A stretch of 64,000 nt of DNA. It comes from Dromaius novaehollandiae (Eukaryota; Chordata; Aves; Casuariiformes; Dromaiidae). The stretch is from NCBI RefSeq assembly GCF_036370855.1, contig NC_088098.1, positions 204,769,336 to 204,833,335 of the forward strand, in the 5' to 3' direction. A program made the translations under genes and the position numbers. The first letter of the stretch is position 1. Each line of letters opens with the position of its first letter. Positions 39,459 to 51,966 of this stretch are shown here, piece by piece. The notes under the pieces were generated by a model, which was not told the origin of the DNA, ran no database searches, and was given only the letters and a program-made list of their open reading frames with translations.

Positions 39459-40883
39459 CTATGGTCAGTAAAGGAGATTAAAAATCATAGTGGTCATTCA
39501 AGCGTTATACCAGGCCTTTTGTGTAGGCAACACAGCCATTGAAATAGTAACTGTTTCAAGCTTTCATTAAAGATTCCTGGATATGATATTTCAACTTTAA
39601 GTTATATGCTTTTACTCCCCCCTACCCTGCAAGAAATGGTTTCAATATATTAGTCGCAAAGTATATTAACAATTAATGGATGTCAAAGGACTTTGAACAG
39701 GATCCAGAACAAAGATGCAGGATTTGTCCTCTCCAGGTGTAGGTGTTATATAAAAAAACTTTCCAAGTGACTAACTTTCTTCAGAAATGTCTTTTGGGTT
39801 TCAAGTTCATGTCCCCAAATTCATATGGATATTCAGACTTGTGGTTCAAGAATCCAGCTTCAAAAGTAAAGAAAATGCCCTAAACAAAACCCTTACTGGC
39901 TTTACCTTAGCCAACTAAGTCAACTGAGAGTAGTTCAGATCTATCCTTAAACCTCCTGTGAAACTCAGGACATGCTTATTCCAAGTAGGAGGAATGGAAG
40001 AGTGTACATTGCTGTCTTTTTGGTACTTCTGAGGAAGAGTCTTTGTTCCCAGACAAAACCGAAAAGGTCAGAGCGTTGTAAAAATTTAAAGTAGTCAACT
40101 GAACTTTTTCGGAATCTCAACTGTTTTGATAAAGGTTAAAGCAGTTTGTGGTCTACTTGAATCAACTTCTACTTTTTTTATTTTATCAACTTCTACACTT
40201 TCTTGATGATACTTCCTGTTATATCAGAGGGAATAACAGATTGTAGTCTATAGAAATAATTATATGTATGCTTTAACATAAAAAAGATCAATACTCATTA
40301 AGAAAACTGAAATCATTCTATTTTGATTTAAAAGATTGCAGTAAATTCTCTTTCTTTTTATGACTTGTTATTTAGGAGTTAATCTGGATTTTACTCTTTA
40401 AAACTTCAAAACTTTAAATGCCAGATGTTACAGGCACTGAATATCGCCACCATAATCACAAAACAAACCTAAGTATTTGTTTTTCTGCTCCATAAAAATA
40501 TTAATTTTAATGACATTTAAGATGCCACATTCTTCTGCATTTCTCTAAATCCTACTGCAAACACAGTTAAATTGAAGTGTTAGAAGGAATTTCACTGCAG
40601 TCTGGTCTTATTAATAGCCACTTCCAGGCCAGAGATGGCAAATGATCCCCTCAGAGCTCACTCAGTTTATGATCAGTAGTTGAAAATCACTACAGAGAAA
40701 ATATTGGGACATTTTGCTCTTTTTACTTTTATTTATTGTTTCTTTCTGGTGAAAACTAATTGCAGAAAATCTGCATAACATTCTTTAGTTACACAGAAAA
40801 ACAAGAAAAGGAATAAAGCAAACAGGGAAGAGGTATAACTGTTTGGAAGGGAGGAAGGTGAGCAAGGAAGGGGAAACACTGAC
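39459..40883 (-). other. CNTN5 intron splitting FNIII-4
   Basis: This 1.4-kb AT-rich intron has donor GTCAGT and acceptor CCATAG. No repeat, exon or other feature was recognised inside it. Confidence 0.8.
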
Positions 40884-40996
40884 CTTGTATCCCATTACAT
40901 CAGATTCATTAGCTAGAGGTCTGACTGGCTCCCACCCAAGAGACACATGAGAGCCGTCTTGTATCCACATGATATTGCTTGGTGCTTGGCTGGGAG
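40884..40996 (-). CDS. CNTN5: CNTN5 exon: start of FNIII-4
   Basis: This 113-nt exon completes a split proline codon (C|CT) and then encodes 37 residues, [20 protein letters not shown] followed by [17 protein letters not shown]. It ends in phase 0 at AAG before the donor GTCAGT. The tryptophan in SLGWE is the FNIII core residue, and NES is a potential N-glycosylation site. The acceptor has a clear polypyrimidine tract ending in CTTCAG. An ORF reading on past the donor (VSVSPSLL and beyond) is intron sequence. Confidence 0.96.
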
Positions 40997-41444
40997 CTGA
41001 AGAGAAAAAATAGCAACATGTACATAAATATACTTTTAGATATTATTTTTAGATATTTTTAGATATTATTAAGAAAGGCTATCGCCTTTCTTAAATGAAA
41101 ATAAAAGTATTTCAATCTTTTTTTTGCATTTACAGATGGTTATGTTAGCAGGGTCCCATATCTAGCTGGAGTTTGTTGAGGTTTTTTTTGCTCCAGAACT
41201 GTCGTTTAATAGATATTCTACAGAGCTTACGAACTTGAACTCTTTTATCATCTCCTTTCTCTGTCAAAAATGCTCAGCTTTGTTTTCTAGGAAGCTAACC
41301 TTTGTAATGAATGCAGTCATATGAATTCAAGTCAAAACTATACATGATTCCTGACTATTTTACACTTGGTTTAAAGGGAAACCCAAGAGGGCAGGTGTTC
41401 CTCCCTAACTTCTCCCTCTGGGCAAAGGTGCTGGGAACACTTAC
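40997..41444 (-). other. Short CNTN5 intron between FNIII-3 and FNIII-4
   Basis: This 448-nt intron, the shortest of the six, has donor GTAAGT and acceptor TCTTCAG behind a T/C-rich tract. It carries a perfect 11-bp stem-loop at 41069-41094, 73 to 98 bases from the acceptor exon, next to a short tandem array of TTTTTAGATAT units at about 41034-41068. Confidence 0.85.
41069..41094. repeat. 11-bp perfect stem-loop close to a CNTN5 acceptor
   Basis: TTAAGAAAGGC (41069-41079), loop TATC, GCCTTTCTTAA (41084-41094). It lies 73 bases upstream, in the transcript sense, of the exon at 40884-40996, in the usual region of a branch point or just beyond it. Confidence 0.85.
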
Positions 41445-41631
41445 GGGACTTCTTGGTTGCTGCATGCACAGCAGTGCTTGGTGGTCCATACCCAGCAGCG
41501 TTGTATGCCCTCACGGTTAAGTGATATAATGTGTTTCCTTCTAATCCTGTCAGGAGGATGGATGATTCATTTCCCTCAGTTTTGACTTTTTCTGCTGCTT
41601 CTTCCTGCTCCATGTCCTTCCAGTAACCAAC
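41445..41631 (-). CDS. CNTN5: CNTN5 exon: remainder of FNIII-3
   Basis: This 187-nt exon starts in phase 0 after TTGGCAG with [17 protein letters not shown] and ends in phase 1 (TCC C) before the donor GTAAGT. It encodes strands C to G of FNIII-3. Key parts are NESS (potential N-glycosylation), [20 protein letters not shown] (E-F strands with the tyrosine corner), GYGPPSTAV, and the exit [15 protein letters not shown] is among the strongest CNTN5 signatures in the window. Confidence 0.97.
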
Positions 41632-42613
41632 CTGCCAACAAGTGAGCACATGGAGGGTTAATCTAGGCATTTGGGAAACTTATGCTTTAGTTTTTATCCT
41701 GTGGTTGTCTTTTTTGCCAGTCCTACCTGATTATCAGTCAGGCCCTTTTAAACACGTGGGAGCTGTAATCTAACCTCAGAGCCAAGAGCTCACTCCTCCA
41801 AAAAGGCGAGATTCAGAATATCACTGAGTTACCTAAAGCATGTTGAAATACTTGTGAACTGGCATGAAAAGTTGTGACTAGCAAGACAGAAGAACAGAGG
41901 ATGATTGCTGACAGAAAGACGAAAAGCATTTCAGAGAATTCAAGGAGAGCTCAACCTCCTGCTGGTCATCAAACATCTGCCCTTCATCCTGAAAAGCTCT
42001 AACTGAGTCATTTAAGAAATGGTGTGAGCAGTATTCCCTTCCCGGCCCCATCTAAGTCAGAGCCACAAGATTTCTTATCAGTGTAATGAATAGCAAATGA
42101 CAGAACACCTAAAGAAATCTGGAAATAGACTGAACTAATCTTATCTGAAGAAAAAGAAGGAAGTGGATTCAGTTTTATTTACGTGGATATAAATAAGTTT
42201 CTGTCAAATGTAATTTTGACAGCATGCTTTGGCCCTTCCTTTTCACACATAAAAAGCCTAAATGGCCTTTGGTGGTTCTTAGCCCATGATTTCTGGCATG
42301 TGGCATCTACACTGAGTTTACGATAATCTCAAAGAGGTTACAACACTGAGCTAGCTTCTTTTCTTCTGGTCCCTCAGGGACCAGGTTTTTTTTGCAGGAC
42401 GTGATTGAAAAAAAGGTACAGCCTCTTGCGAATGTATTGAGGTGACCGACACAAGTGAGGTAATTCTCATTGGGCCCAATTTTCCCTTAACAGAATATGT
42501 CACTAATGTGTCATTCGAAGATCTGCATTCAGCTTACCACTATTCACGCTGAGATGTACTTGAATTTATCCCACATTTTTTGACCTTTTCTGTAAGGCTG
42601 GTTATTTCATAAT

Positions 42614-42642
42614 AAGTTATTCATATTATATATGAATAACTT
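42614..42642. repeat. 13-bp perfect stem-loop in a CNTN5 intron
   Basis: AAGTTATTCATAT (42614-42626) and ATATGAATAACTT (42630-42642) are exact reverse complements with the 3-nt spacer TAT. It lies about 1 kb upstream, in the transcript sense, of the exon at 41445-41631. Confidence 0.9.
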
Positions 42643-43369
42643 TTCCTCTGAGAGAAAGGTCATGGGCAATGCAGCACTCCTGAGAATGTATCCCAGAAAA
42701 TGGTGAACCAAAAAACCCAAGTGGTTCATAGGAAAATAAGACCAGTGAGTACAGTGCTGACCATTTTTAAACAAAATAATCTAAAAAGACCTGGCTGTAA
42801 CAGTATAACTTTGAGGTCGCATCTTCACTTGAGTAAAATGACTTTGTTAACTTTTATGGAAGGCCTATCAATTTATGAAAAAAAATTTAAAAATTAAAAA
42901 TTTCTGCTGCAAGTCTACCCCTTTAACTGTAAAATTAATGTAAATATATCTTTTTTGTGTGCGTTTGTGTTATCTCATGTCAAATGTTGTTGCTTTTTTA
43001 AGTTAATTATCAGCTCACATAGCAACTCTAGCTGCAGTCACCAGTCGTGCAAATAGGTACGATTCACTGAAATATTTTCCTAGCTGTATGCTTGACTAAC
43101 ACTAGTGTTCTCTTTAGTAACAGATATTTACATCTTTCTTGGAAGGGAAAAAGAATCAGCAACCATTTATTCACACAGTAGGACTGAACCGCCAATACTT
43201 CTTGACTGCTGGGCAGTCAGATTCTTTCATTTTACCTGAAATACAACCCTATGGACTTGAAACTACACTGATGAGAGCCACATAGTGTTAAGCACTGTAT
43301 GAACGGCTAGTGAGAAAGAGTACATGTCCTGGAGACTCTGCAGTCTAATTAGCCAAAAGTGATGAAGAT

Positions 43370-43450
43370 CTGACAGAGAAATGGTCAGAAAGGCAGAGTG
43401 CCTTGCCTAAGGTTACACAGGGTGACAGTGGCAAGGGTGAAAATGCAGCT
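43370..43450 (-). repeat. Possible MIR-like remnant, antisense
   Basis: The word 'agtgccttgcctaaggttac' followed by 'acagggtgacag' matches the antisense MIR/L2-type phrase 'gacttgcccaaggtcacacag'. The neighbouring 43275-43350 stretch ('gttaagcactgtatgaac', 'gactctgcagtctaatt') may belong to the same remnant. Called by eye. Confidence 0.4.
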
Positions 43451-46400
43451 GAAGTCATGAAAACCTTGTTCTGGGAAAGCCAGAAACAAAACTATAGGGA
43501 GCTCAGCAGGCTCAACAGCTTTTGCACTAAAGCTATATATTTTTTTAACCTAAATAAGTAGTGAAAACATGATTTCCTACAACATTCCCGAAGTGTTGGT
43601 GTTAGGAGTACATAGCTAGTAAAACCTGATGAGCATGGAAGAAAAGCTAGGAGCATAACGCAGCCCTTTTGATATTTTTCATTTGTTTGGAAATGCTTTC
43701 TAGCACTGCTTATATGGCATCAGCAATGTGGAGACTAATATTTTGCATATGTTAAGTCTGCAAAAATAGCCATTGCATGTTCCCTACCACTTCCGCTGCA
43801 CCATACGACATAGGCATTCCTCCGTGGCAACGGGGCATTCCTAGGGGATTGAATATACTGTATTAAGTAGCAAAGGCACAAAATGCAATTTGGCAATGAT
43901 TGTATTCCAGCTTCCCTGGTACTTCAAAGCCTTAAATATTGGTCCCTGCTTTTAAAATTCCCCTTAAATTTTTGCCAGGCGAGTTTGGACGTTGATCTCA
44001 AAATATGCTTTTCTCCCAGGCTCTTCATGCACACATCCATCTGTTGATGGCAAAATGAACTAGAGGAAAATGGGGTTATGAGAAAAAAAAGAAGTTAAAT
44101 GATTATTGACTAAGGCCAGTGATGGGGGAGCTTACTTCAGTTTGAACAGAGGATGGCATTGCTGATGTTTTAAAAGTGCTGGATATGATTCTTAACACAG
44201 CTAGTTTGAGTATTTAGTCTCATATGTGCTTTTTTGTTTAATCTTATTTTCCATAGCCTTAATTTGCACTGCTCAGAAGAGATTTACCCCACTTACAATA
44301 GTTTTTTGTTAGTTATACCTTTGAATATTGATATAGCATGAAGCATACACCTGAAAAGAGTATTCCACAGCTTAAAGATGAAAGAAAAAGGAAAAAGAAA
44401 AAAGCATTTGGTCCTTTTAATACTTTATTCATTTTGAAGTTTTAAAGTTTTGCTGTTCTTTCCATTGTTTTTCATTTAGCCAAAGAATAGCAAGTTTTGA
44501 TATCTGCCTCCCAGAAACCCAGTTCTTTGTTCTGAAAAGAAAGCAATGGTGATACTTAACTGACTAGAGGAGATACAGGAACATTTACATGCAGCTTTTT
44601 GCTTTGTTTTGATCTTGAAGTAAGGAATTCTTCAAAGCAAACCACCATGTTAAAAAAGTTTACATCTCAAGTTTTTGTACCTCTAATAGTTATAGACCAC
44701 TTTCCTGAAATTTTGGGATTAAATGGTCCTTAAACGGTATTACCCTTTCTTTCCGAATTGGTTTCTAGTGTGTGCATAACAGCACTTTGGCATAAATTCA
44801 TCTGATCTAATTGCAGGTTCTCCTCTCTAAACTCACTAGATCTTCTGTTGACCACAGAGAATTAAAGCTCTGAATTAGGCATACCAGGTAAATGCCTAAA
44901 TTAGGTAGGATGAATCTAAGTGTTTCTCAAATGAAAACACACAAACCTTCCAGGGCTCTCTGACTGAGTATTTACCAGCTTCGGCAGTACTGACATAACT
45001 GAAAATGAACATGAAGAATTAGCAGAGTACAGAAAGTGCTAGGGGAAAAAAAAAGAGGTGAGCTGAAAGCACTGTTGCTAACCCTTAAAAAAAGAAACCA
45101 TGAGTCAGACTTCAGAAAAACTGTTTTTATTGTCATTCTCGGAAAACTTGTTTTCTTACTGGGTCTTGAACTTCGGGGGCTTTATTTCATTTTCAGCTAC
45201 CACGGCTAGAAATGTTTTTATTTATTTAAAAAAAAAGGAAATTGGGATTATCATTTAATCACATGATTCCAGGAGTTGGACCTGCAATAACACCAGACAT
45301 TGCATGTTTTGCACAGTCTTTGATTCAGTTAGGTAGTACTGCTTCCAGGTGGGCTGACATGGCAAAATATACCAGATCTGCCATGGTCCTGCTCTCCTCC
45401 CCACAGCTGGTTGTGTGGTCCTGCCTCTTCCTTTGCAGTGATACTAGCATTTGTGTGATTGGGATTTGGCCAAAAATGAGTACCTCTCTTTTCCTGGATA
45501 TGTTTTGGGAAGGATCAACAGCTTGAACTGTTGCACTCTCCAGTCATGCAAACGCTAGCACCAGCACAACAGCAATGGCAGAACCAAGCACTTGGGACTG
45601 GAGAAGAGGTTGGAAACACTTAGGTGGCCATGGGACCGTAGTGACACACTTACTTCTGAGATTCTTCTAAGTGGAATTATTAGTGAGTTTCATAGATATT
45701 CAAGTTGCAGTTAATGTATAAGTAATTTCCGTCCTTTTGCCCAAAGCCCTGACTGAAATCCCCTATGCAGGGCAGCTTATGGGACTTTTTAAATTGAAGT
45801 TCTGGAGGCCTGTCCCATGTGCTGATTTACTCCAGGAGGTAAAAGGAGTGCACGCTTCCCTTAGCCCTGCCTAGTGCATGTGATGTTACACAGCAGCCCT
45901 GTCCCTCATGGTTTTGGCTGAGGCCACATCTATTCTGTTCATTACAGTGGGAAAGAGGTAACACTGAGAGCAGGCAGCATGTGTGTACAACATTCAGGAA
46001 CCAAGACACTTGCCATCCATGAGCAGGATACAAAAAATTGTTTGGCTGCTGTTTTTTGTGTTGTCTCCGTGTGTTGGTGTGACTGCCCTTCAGAATAAGA
46101 GGTTCCTGAAGAAGGTCAGTCAGCCTCAGTTCCTCGCCTCCACCAAAAAAATTGCTGACTGGAAACAGGAAAGAAAACACTGTTCAATACTCTTTGGTTC
46201 TGGGGTCTTATCTAAAGTAGCTTGCCGTCTCCTCTTCTCTCAGGTACTTGCTTTACCCTCATACTCCTGCATAGAGGTGGAACAAAGATTGATATCGTAC
46301 CTTGACCTTGAGAAATATCATCAAGGATCTGGTCATATTTCCTTATTAAAAATTAATAATTACCTAAGCTTCTGCTTTTAGATAATAGAAAACTAAAAAT

Positions 46401-47454
46401 GTTGTAACAAACTATAACATAGACTTTACAAAGCACGTGGCTCTCTTGAGGCCCTCATGAGAGATTTACAGCCTGATGCATACCATCAGGACTTGGAAAG
46501 CAGCTGGACTAGGTTCTTACACTGCAGAAAATGTTGACACTCTTCAGGCTTTTGGAGGAGTTTTAGTCTGCATATGAATAGCTTTGTAGGCTTAATTGAC
46601 TTACATTGAAGGCTATCCCATTGTTATTTTAATGTTTGGGAAAATTCTTTCATTCCAAAAGTGAAGTCTAGTAAACCAGTATTCAGACTGGTGAAACACT
46701 AATTACTCTTTTTTCTGTTTTGCTTTTCCAGCCTTAGGTAGAGATATGCATATACTCTTTCTAAACTGCTTCAGGATATACTCCACTAAATTAAAAGCAT
46801 TCCAGTGTCATGTAGACACAATTTTCTGTTCCAGTGTAAAAACAGATGAAGTCCATTTAAGGCACAGCAAAAACTCATTATCAAATATTTCTCTTTGAAA
46901 AGATAGAATAAGTTTTAAACAAGTCCACTGATCCTCTCTGAAAATAGTAATCAATATTTTCTATTTTTTTACAAATTTCTGTTGTAAATTGATCTTTTGA
47001 TTGGGTTATTCAAGTTATTGTCTCTTGAGTGAATTGTGTTGACAGAGACTTCAGTTTTGTGATCTTTACTTTAGTATTAGTCTTGGTTTTCTGGAAATGA
47101 ACAAAGAAAACCAGCTTCAGAAATATCTGTTCTTCTAGCCAGTAATCCTTTCCTTTTCCTACCAGAAGTGAGGGACAAAGAAAATATTGACAAAGGCTGA
47201 AACAGACTTTATAACCTTCAGGTTATGGATTCTATACAATAGGTATTAGCCACATACTATATTTTTCTACCAGTCTGACAAAGTTTTCAGGCTACTTCTA
47301 CTTTATCAAAATGTAGCTGGCATGTATTTAGTAAGGTCAGGTGGACAGCTCACAAATCTGTACTGAAGTCAGGAATAATATGTGCTTTGGAAGATGCAAA
47401 TGAGTACAGCAAACCTTGCATGTGAGATAACAGTTAACGCTGCCTTTCAGAGAT

Positions 47455-47540
47455 GACAATGTGAAATTGGGCAAGTTACTTTGCCTTTCATTACTCCTTA
47501 GTACAAAGTGCAAACAGGGCTGGAACTGAAACTGGGTCAC
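47455..47540 (+). repeat. Possible MIR-like remnant
   Basis: Contains 'gtgaaattgggcaagttact' followed by a 'ttgcctttcattactcctta' block, very close in order to the MIR core 'gaccttgggcaagttacttaa'. Confidence 0.4.
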
Positions 47541-48079
47541 TGCTAACTTGTCCATATGTAGTAAATATTCTGTCACTTTTGTTGATTGGAGCACAAACAT
47601 TCAAATGTTAAAAAAAACAGCTTCCCTTTATAATACTGTTGCTAAAAGTCCAGGAAATGTGAAGATTGTGTAAGTGGCTGTCACTGCTGTAGCGACCACA
47701 GGCAGAATACAAATTGAGGCACGAAAATATAGTGGCTGACTGATATTTGCTGGTAAGATTATTTTGCATAAGGTTTGACGACATGTGCGTTGAAGGCCGT
47801 GTTTTACATGTGGTCCACAATTCCCACAGTTACCCACAATGGGAAAAAAAATTTTTGAAAAAGATAAATTATTCATTTTTTTTCCAAAGCTACTAGGTTT
47901 TTGTACATTATCTATTCACTATTTGTGTATTAAGGGACCACTATAGGCTATGTTTTACATCATACTGTGTACAATAACACTTTCAAAATCATTTTGTATA
48001 TTAAATTAGTGTACATAGAAGCTGAAGAAAATGAATCATGATGGAAAGCACAAAGCTGCCACATATTTTGTTTTTGTTC

Positions 48080-48106
48080 TTTTTTTTTTTTTTTTTTTGG
48101 GGGGGG
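48080..48106. repeat. T19-G8 compound homopolymer
   Basis: An uninterrupted T run (48080-48098) runs directly into a G run (48099-48106). Length is liable to be variable or mis-sequenced. Confidence 0.9.
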
Positions 48107-49983
48107 AAGCTTAGCCCCAGTGACTTTCTGTACAGAGTCCTTTCTTTTCACACTATGGGAATGGTTTAAGGAGAAACTGTCAGTATGTTAGCAAAATTGG
48201 GCCGATAGACTTAGTGTTCCTAAATGAATTCTGTAATTCACTGACCCACTATGCTGATTCTCTAAGTGATTATCTGATTTTTGGTGAAATCATTGCCAAA
48301 AATGGAACTGAAAAGATCTAGCAATACTGTCCTTGGACTTCATTGTGTCCTGCAGGAGAGCAGCGTAAGACTCGCTTTCTTTTACTCTTCTGTTTACTGA
48401 GTGGGGGCTGCTCTGATCATAATTATGCTTGAGAAAGAGAACAAAGAAGAGCAAATCTACTCTCTAAAGAGTCCTCTGTCAGAAAGTGGACAAAGAAATG
48501 TTGGCTAGGCCAACAAAGAAGGAGAAGTCAAGGGAAAAAAAGAAAACCAATAAAAAGCAGTAACCTAAGAAGAAGACACTAATTCCCTCCTGGTGAAAGG
48601 CAGCAGGGAGCAGGGAAGTATTTTTATATTTTATTTTTTTATTCTGTCAATTGTGTGTCCCTGAATTGAAATATTTACTTTATAATCTTCATGCTAGTCT
48701 AAACTTTACACAGAGCACAATGAGGAGCCAAAATATTAATACAGTTCAACATTAATAAACCCTGCTGTATCAATAACAATTGTTAAATTCATCCTTAAGA
48801 AGTCCATGAAAGAAGTATAGCAGATGAGTGTTACTCTTGGGGGTTAGAGTATGCTACACTTGAGAGGTCTAAACACTTTCCAAGACAGGAGGGCTATGTC
48901 TGATATGGAGAACTACCATCCACTGAACTACCTCAGTCATGTTTTGCAAGGGTACACCTATAGAGCTAAGGGAGGTGTTATGTGACAAGGAGGTAAATAC
49001 AAAACACATTCAAATGATAAAAAACATATTTCTAGAGAAACCATTTTCACTTGAGAGAGAAAATCCATTTTTTATTTTAAAAGGATGCAAGGCAAAGCTA
49101 ATAGAACATTTTAAGAATCAATGGGAATGATGGAATGAGGATAATAGTGAAAATAGTAGGTATCATTTAAGAGACATCAAGATACCTGACGGGGAGTAAG
49201 AAAAAAGCCATCTTTCTGAAGCAAAAAAGACAGGGTGCAGTGAGCAAGTTATTCTGGAGGATAAAAGACTGGCTTGGAAATTGAAGACAAAGCTTAGTGG
49301 CAAGTGAAGCGCTTCAGAATGGAGAGGGATAATGCTAGCAGGGTGAATATCATCTCTATTGGATGCAATCTTGTTCTCTTTATATAGAGCTGTTCTAAAG
49401 GAAAAGCCATTAGAAACCACCTTTGCTGAATGAAGCAAGATGTGCAAAGGGATAAAAACGTTTAATGTATAGCAAGAGTGTGGCTAAAGCAGTATGAGAG
49501 AGAACTGAGAAAGCATTTGCAGAATTCAGCATGGGGAAAGAGACCAGGGACAACCTAGGAAAGAAACTAGGTCAACCAAGAGACCTGAGGGGACAGATCA
49601 TGCTCACAGACAGCCAGGACTCCACTGGGGAGCAGTACAGAAATATCCAAGCATCAAGGAGCCAGAGCATATCAGGTATATATATATAAAAAAAAGCTAA
49701 CTGACTATGTCTACGCTGTGGGGTAAAAGTGCTGTGCTGGTCACATCTGTTCAGTGGAAGATCTGCTGGAGAGAGCTGTGGCCTGTGTCCTGCCCGCGCA
49801 CCAGCCTTTCCTCCCAAAGGCCACCGGTGACAGCAGCGAGCAGCCAGGTCTTGTCCTCACATGCTGCTGGGGGAGACCACTGTGTGCTAGTAGGTCACAA
49901 GATTTAAAGGTAGCCCATAGGACTATTAAAACTAAACTATAGAGATTAAACTATAGACCAAGAGTTTATAGTATGATGTAGGC

Positions 49984-50000
49984 AGTGCCATCTTGGCACT
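49984..50000. repeat. 7-bp stem-loop
   Basis: AGTGCCA (49984-49990), loop TCT, TGGCACT (49994-50000). It is short and of unknown meaning. Confidence 0.6.
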
Positions 50001-51856
50001 AAGTCTAGATGGTTTGACATGATCATTAAATGCAGTAATAAAGGCAAGGATGCTGCAGTTGTGTGCTTTCGATTGGACTATAACCTTGCTCTAAAAATCT
50101 TAGGGGACGATAAATATAATAGTGCTGGGATGCTTTTAGGAAATGCTGCACTTGTGTGATTCTGTGACCATTTCATTAAAAAAAAAAGATTAAAAAAAAT
50201 GGTCTGAATTGATTAAGAGTTAATGTTCTATTTATGTAAATTTAGCTAAACAGTTGAAAAACTCCTTTCTCTGTATTAAGGAAAACATATTTTGTCCAGC
50301 TAGGACTTTCTTTGGTGACAGAAAGTAATGAAATATCTAAGCGCTTAGATCATGACTTACAGGAAGGAAAATCAAAGAATGATTGAAAAGGAGGAAAGAG
50401 CTAAGTCCTCATTGACAAAATCAAGGGAACATGCCTTGTTTAAAAATCTTTTACCTGAGGTACTTACTTCTTGCATCTCGACCTGATCCAGACCAAGTAA
50501 ATCAAGTTAAGCAGATAATCAGCTATTCTAGAGAAGTGAGGGCTATATTAAGGCATCATGCTCTCAGAGGCTATTTTTCTTCAAAGTAAAAAAATAATAC
50601 CCTGTATGTGCTGGAAGTACTAATATAGCCCCTGCAATTAATTTTCTACAGAATTTTTGAATTGGGAATATCATTTAAATAAGGACATAAGCCAGAGATG
50701 AGCAAAAATCCACATTACTTAGTCAATATTGGCTCTATCATGCTTTCACTGAACTTTAATAACAAGGGAATGTGAAGGGTGTAAAAAATTATAGCTCTTA
50801 GCCTTTTCCTTTATAATAGTTTTTTTAGGACTTTCTGGAAGTGAACATAACTTTCCTCAAGTTCTAAAATAAAAATAAACACTGTGTAGAAGTTGAATTT
50901 AGAAAGCTGTGTTCCACAGTAATAACCTATACTAGAACATTTTTGGGGGGAAAGCCCAGACACTTGGTTTTTGATATTAATAATGTTAATAATCACTTTA
51001 ATGTTACTTAGTCTTGGCTTTATTATATTTGGCTTCAGATATCCATAATGTCTATATTTGCCTCAAATATACTTGTTTACCCTCTTTTCATAGTTATTGC
51101 AGAGAAACAGGAAAGAATCTTCCCACTATAAAGGACTAAAGGAGATCACATAACCTGCACCCCAAAATCAGCCTCTCTATGAACTGTAAACTGAAATACC
51201 GTGAGAGGCAGGACAGGCTGAACCACAAGGTCAGGACGTGTTACTGCAGCCCAAGGACAGGTTTAGTCCTAGATCAGATCTGCTCGTGGCGGTGCGGACT
51301 GCAAACTGAACGCAAAACTGCGACTGGATCCAGAAGCGTGGGAAGGTCCGTTGCCAGGCCTGTCTGCAAGTGGAGCTTCGTTTGCCGACGGTGCCCTGCT
51401 GCTTCCCCTCCTCACATCTGACTTTTATGATCTGCCCAGCAGATGTCCCCAGGCCACTGCCGGATGGCAGCGCACGGATGGCAGAGGCCGTTTTGTCTCT
51501 GTATGTTGATAGCTCTCAGTAAATAACAAGTTTGAACTGGTCACTTAGAGCTGGAAGCAGTCAATACCTAATCTTCCCCAGCCTGCGAAAGAGGCATGCT
51601 GGGTCACTTGCAGTTCTTTCAGCTCTTTTTGAAGTGTCAAAGAGACATTATAAGAACTAGTGTTGAATGATTTTAAAGCACAGATAAACAGAAGAAGATG
51701 TGTCAGTGCTACAGCCGTGACCATCGTTGTACAGCTAGCTGTGTGTATGCTAAAATGTGTATTATTTATATTCAGGCTTCACTATGCCGCATGTTAGCAG
51801 AATGCGACGTTAGCAAAAGTAACAAGATTTCTCATTATGATATTCCGTGTTCATAC

Positions 51857-51966
51857 CTCAAATCCCTGTGGTCTTCCTAGACTCTCTTTAATATGTTTCC
51901 ACGCAACAAGAATCTCTGATACAGACAAACTCGTGGCTTTGACATCGATGGGAGCAGTGCTGGGTT
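51857..51966 (-). CDS. CNTN5: CNTN5 exon: start of FNIII-3
   Basis: This 110-nt exon follows the acceptor AATACAG. Two bases complete the split glutamate, then 36 residues follow, beginning [18 protein letters not shown] and continuing [18 protein letters not shown]. It ends in phase 0 before the donor GTATGA. The tryptophan of LVAWK is the FNIII core residue. The [15 protein letters not shown] stretch closely matches my recollection of mammalian CNTN5. The exon overlaps a plus-strand chance ORF and is not itself visible as a minus-strand ORF; it was located by searching for the missing half-domain. Confidence 0.95.

Larger units (their letters stand above)
41632..51856 (-). other. CNTN5 intron splitting FNIII-3
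   Basis: This is the largest complete intron in the window, at 10.2 kb, with donor GTATGA and acceptor TTGGCAG. Contents noted: a 13-bp perfect stem-loop at 42614-42642, possible SINE remnants near 43370-43450 and 47455-47540, a T19-G8 homopolymer block at 48080-48106, a 7-bp stem-loop at 49984-50000 and a modestly GC-richer patch at about 51285-51490. No further exon was found, and exon phases on both sides leave none missing. Confidence 0.8.

Noticed and set aside
45827..46381. Overlapping ORFs of 117 and 132 codons on opposite strands
   Set aside because: They lie inside a CNTN5 intron, show no domain and have no splice-consistent partners.
51285..51490. GC-richer patch as a possible CpG island or promoter
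   Set aside because: Too short and only moderately CpG-rich, and it lies in the middle of a CNTN5 intron without other promoter signs.
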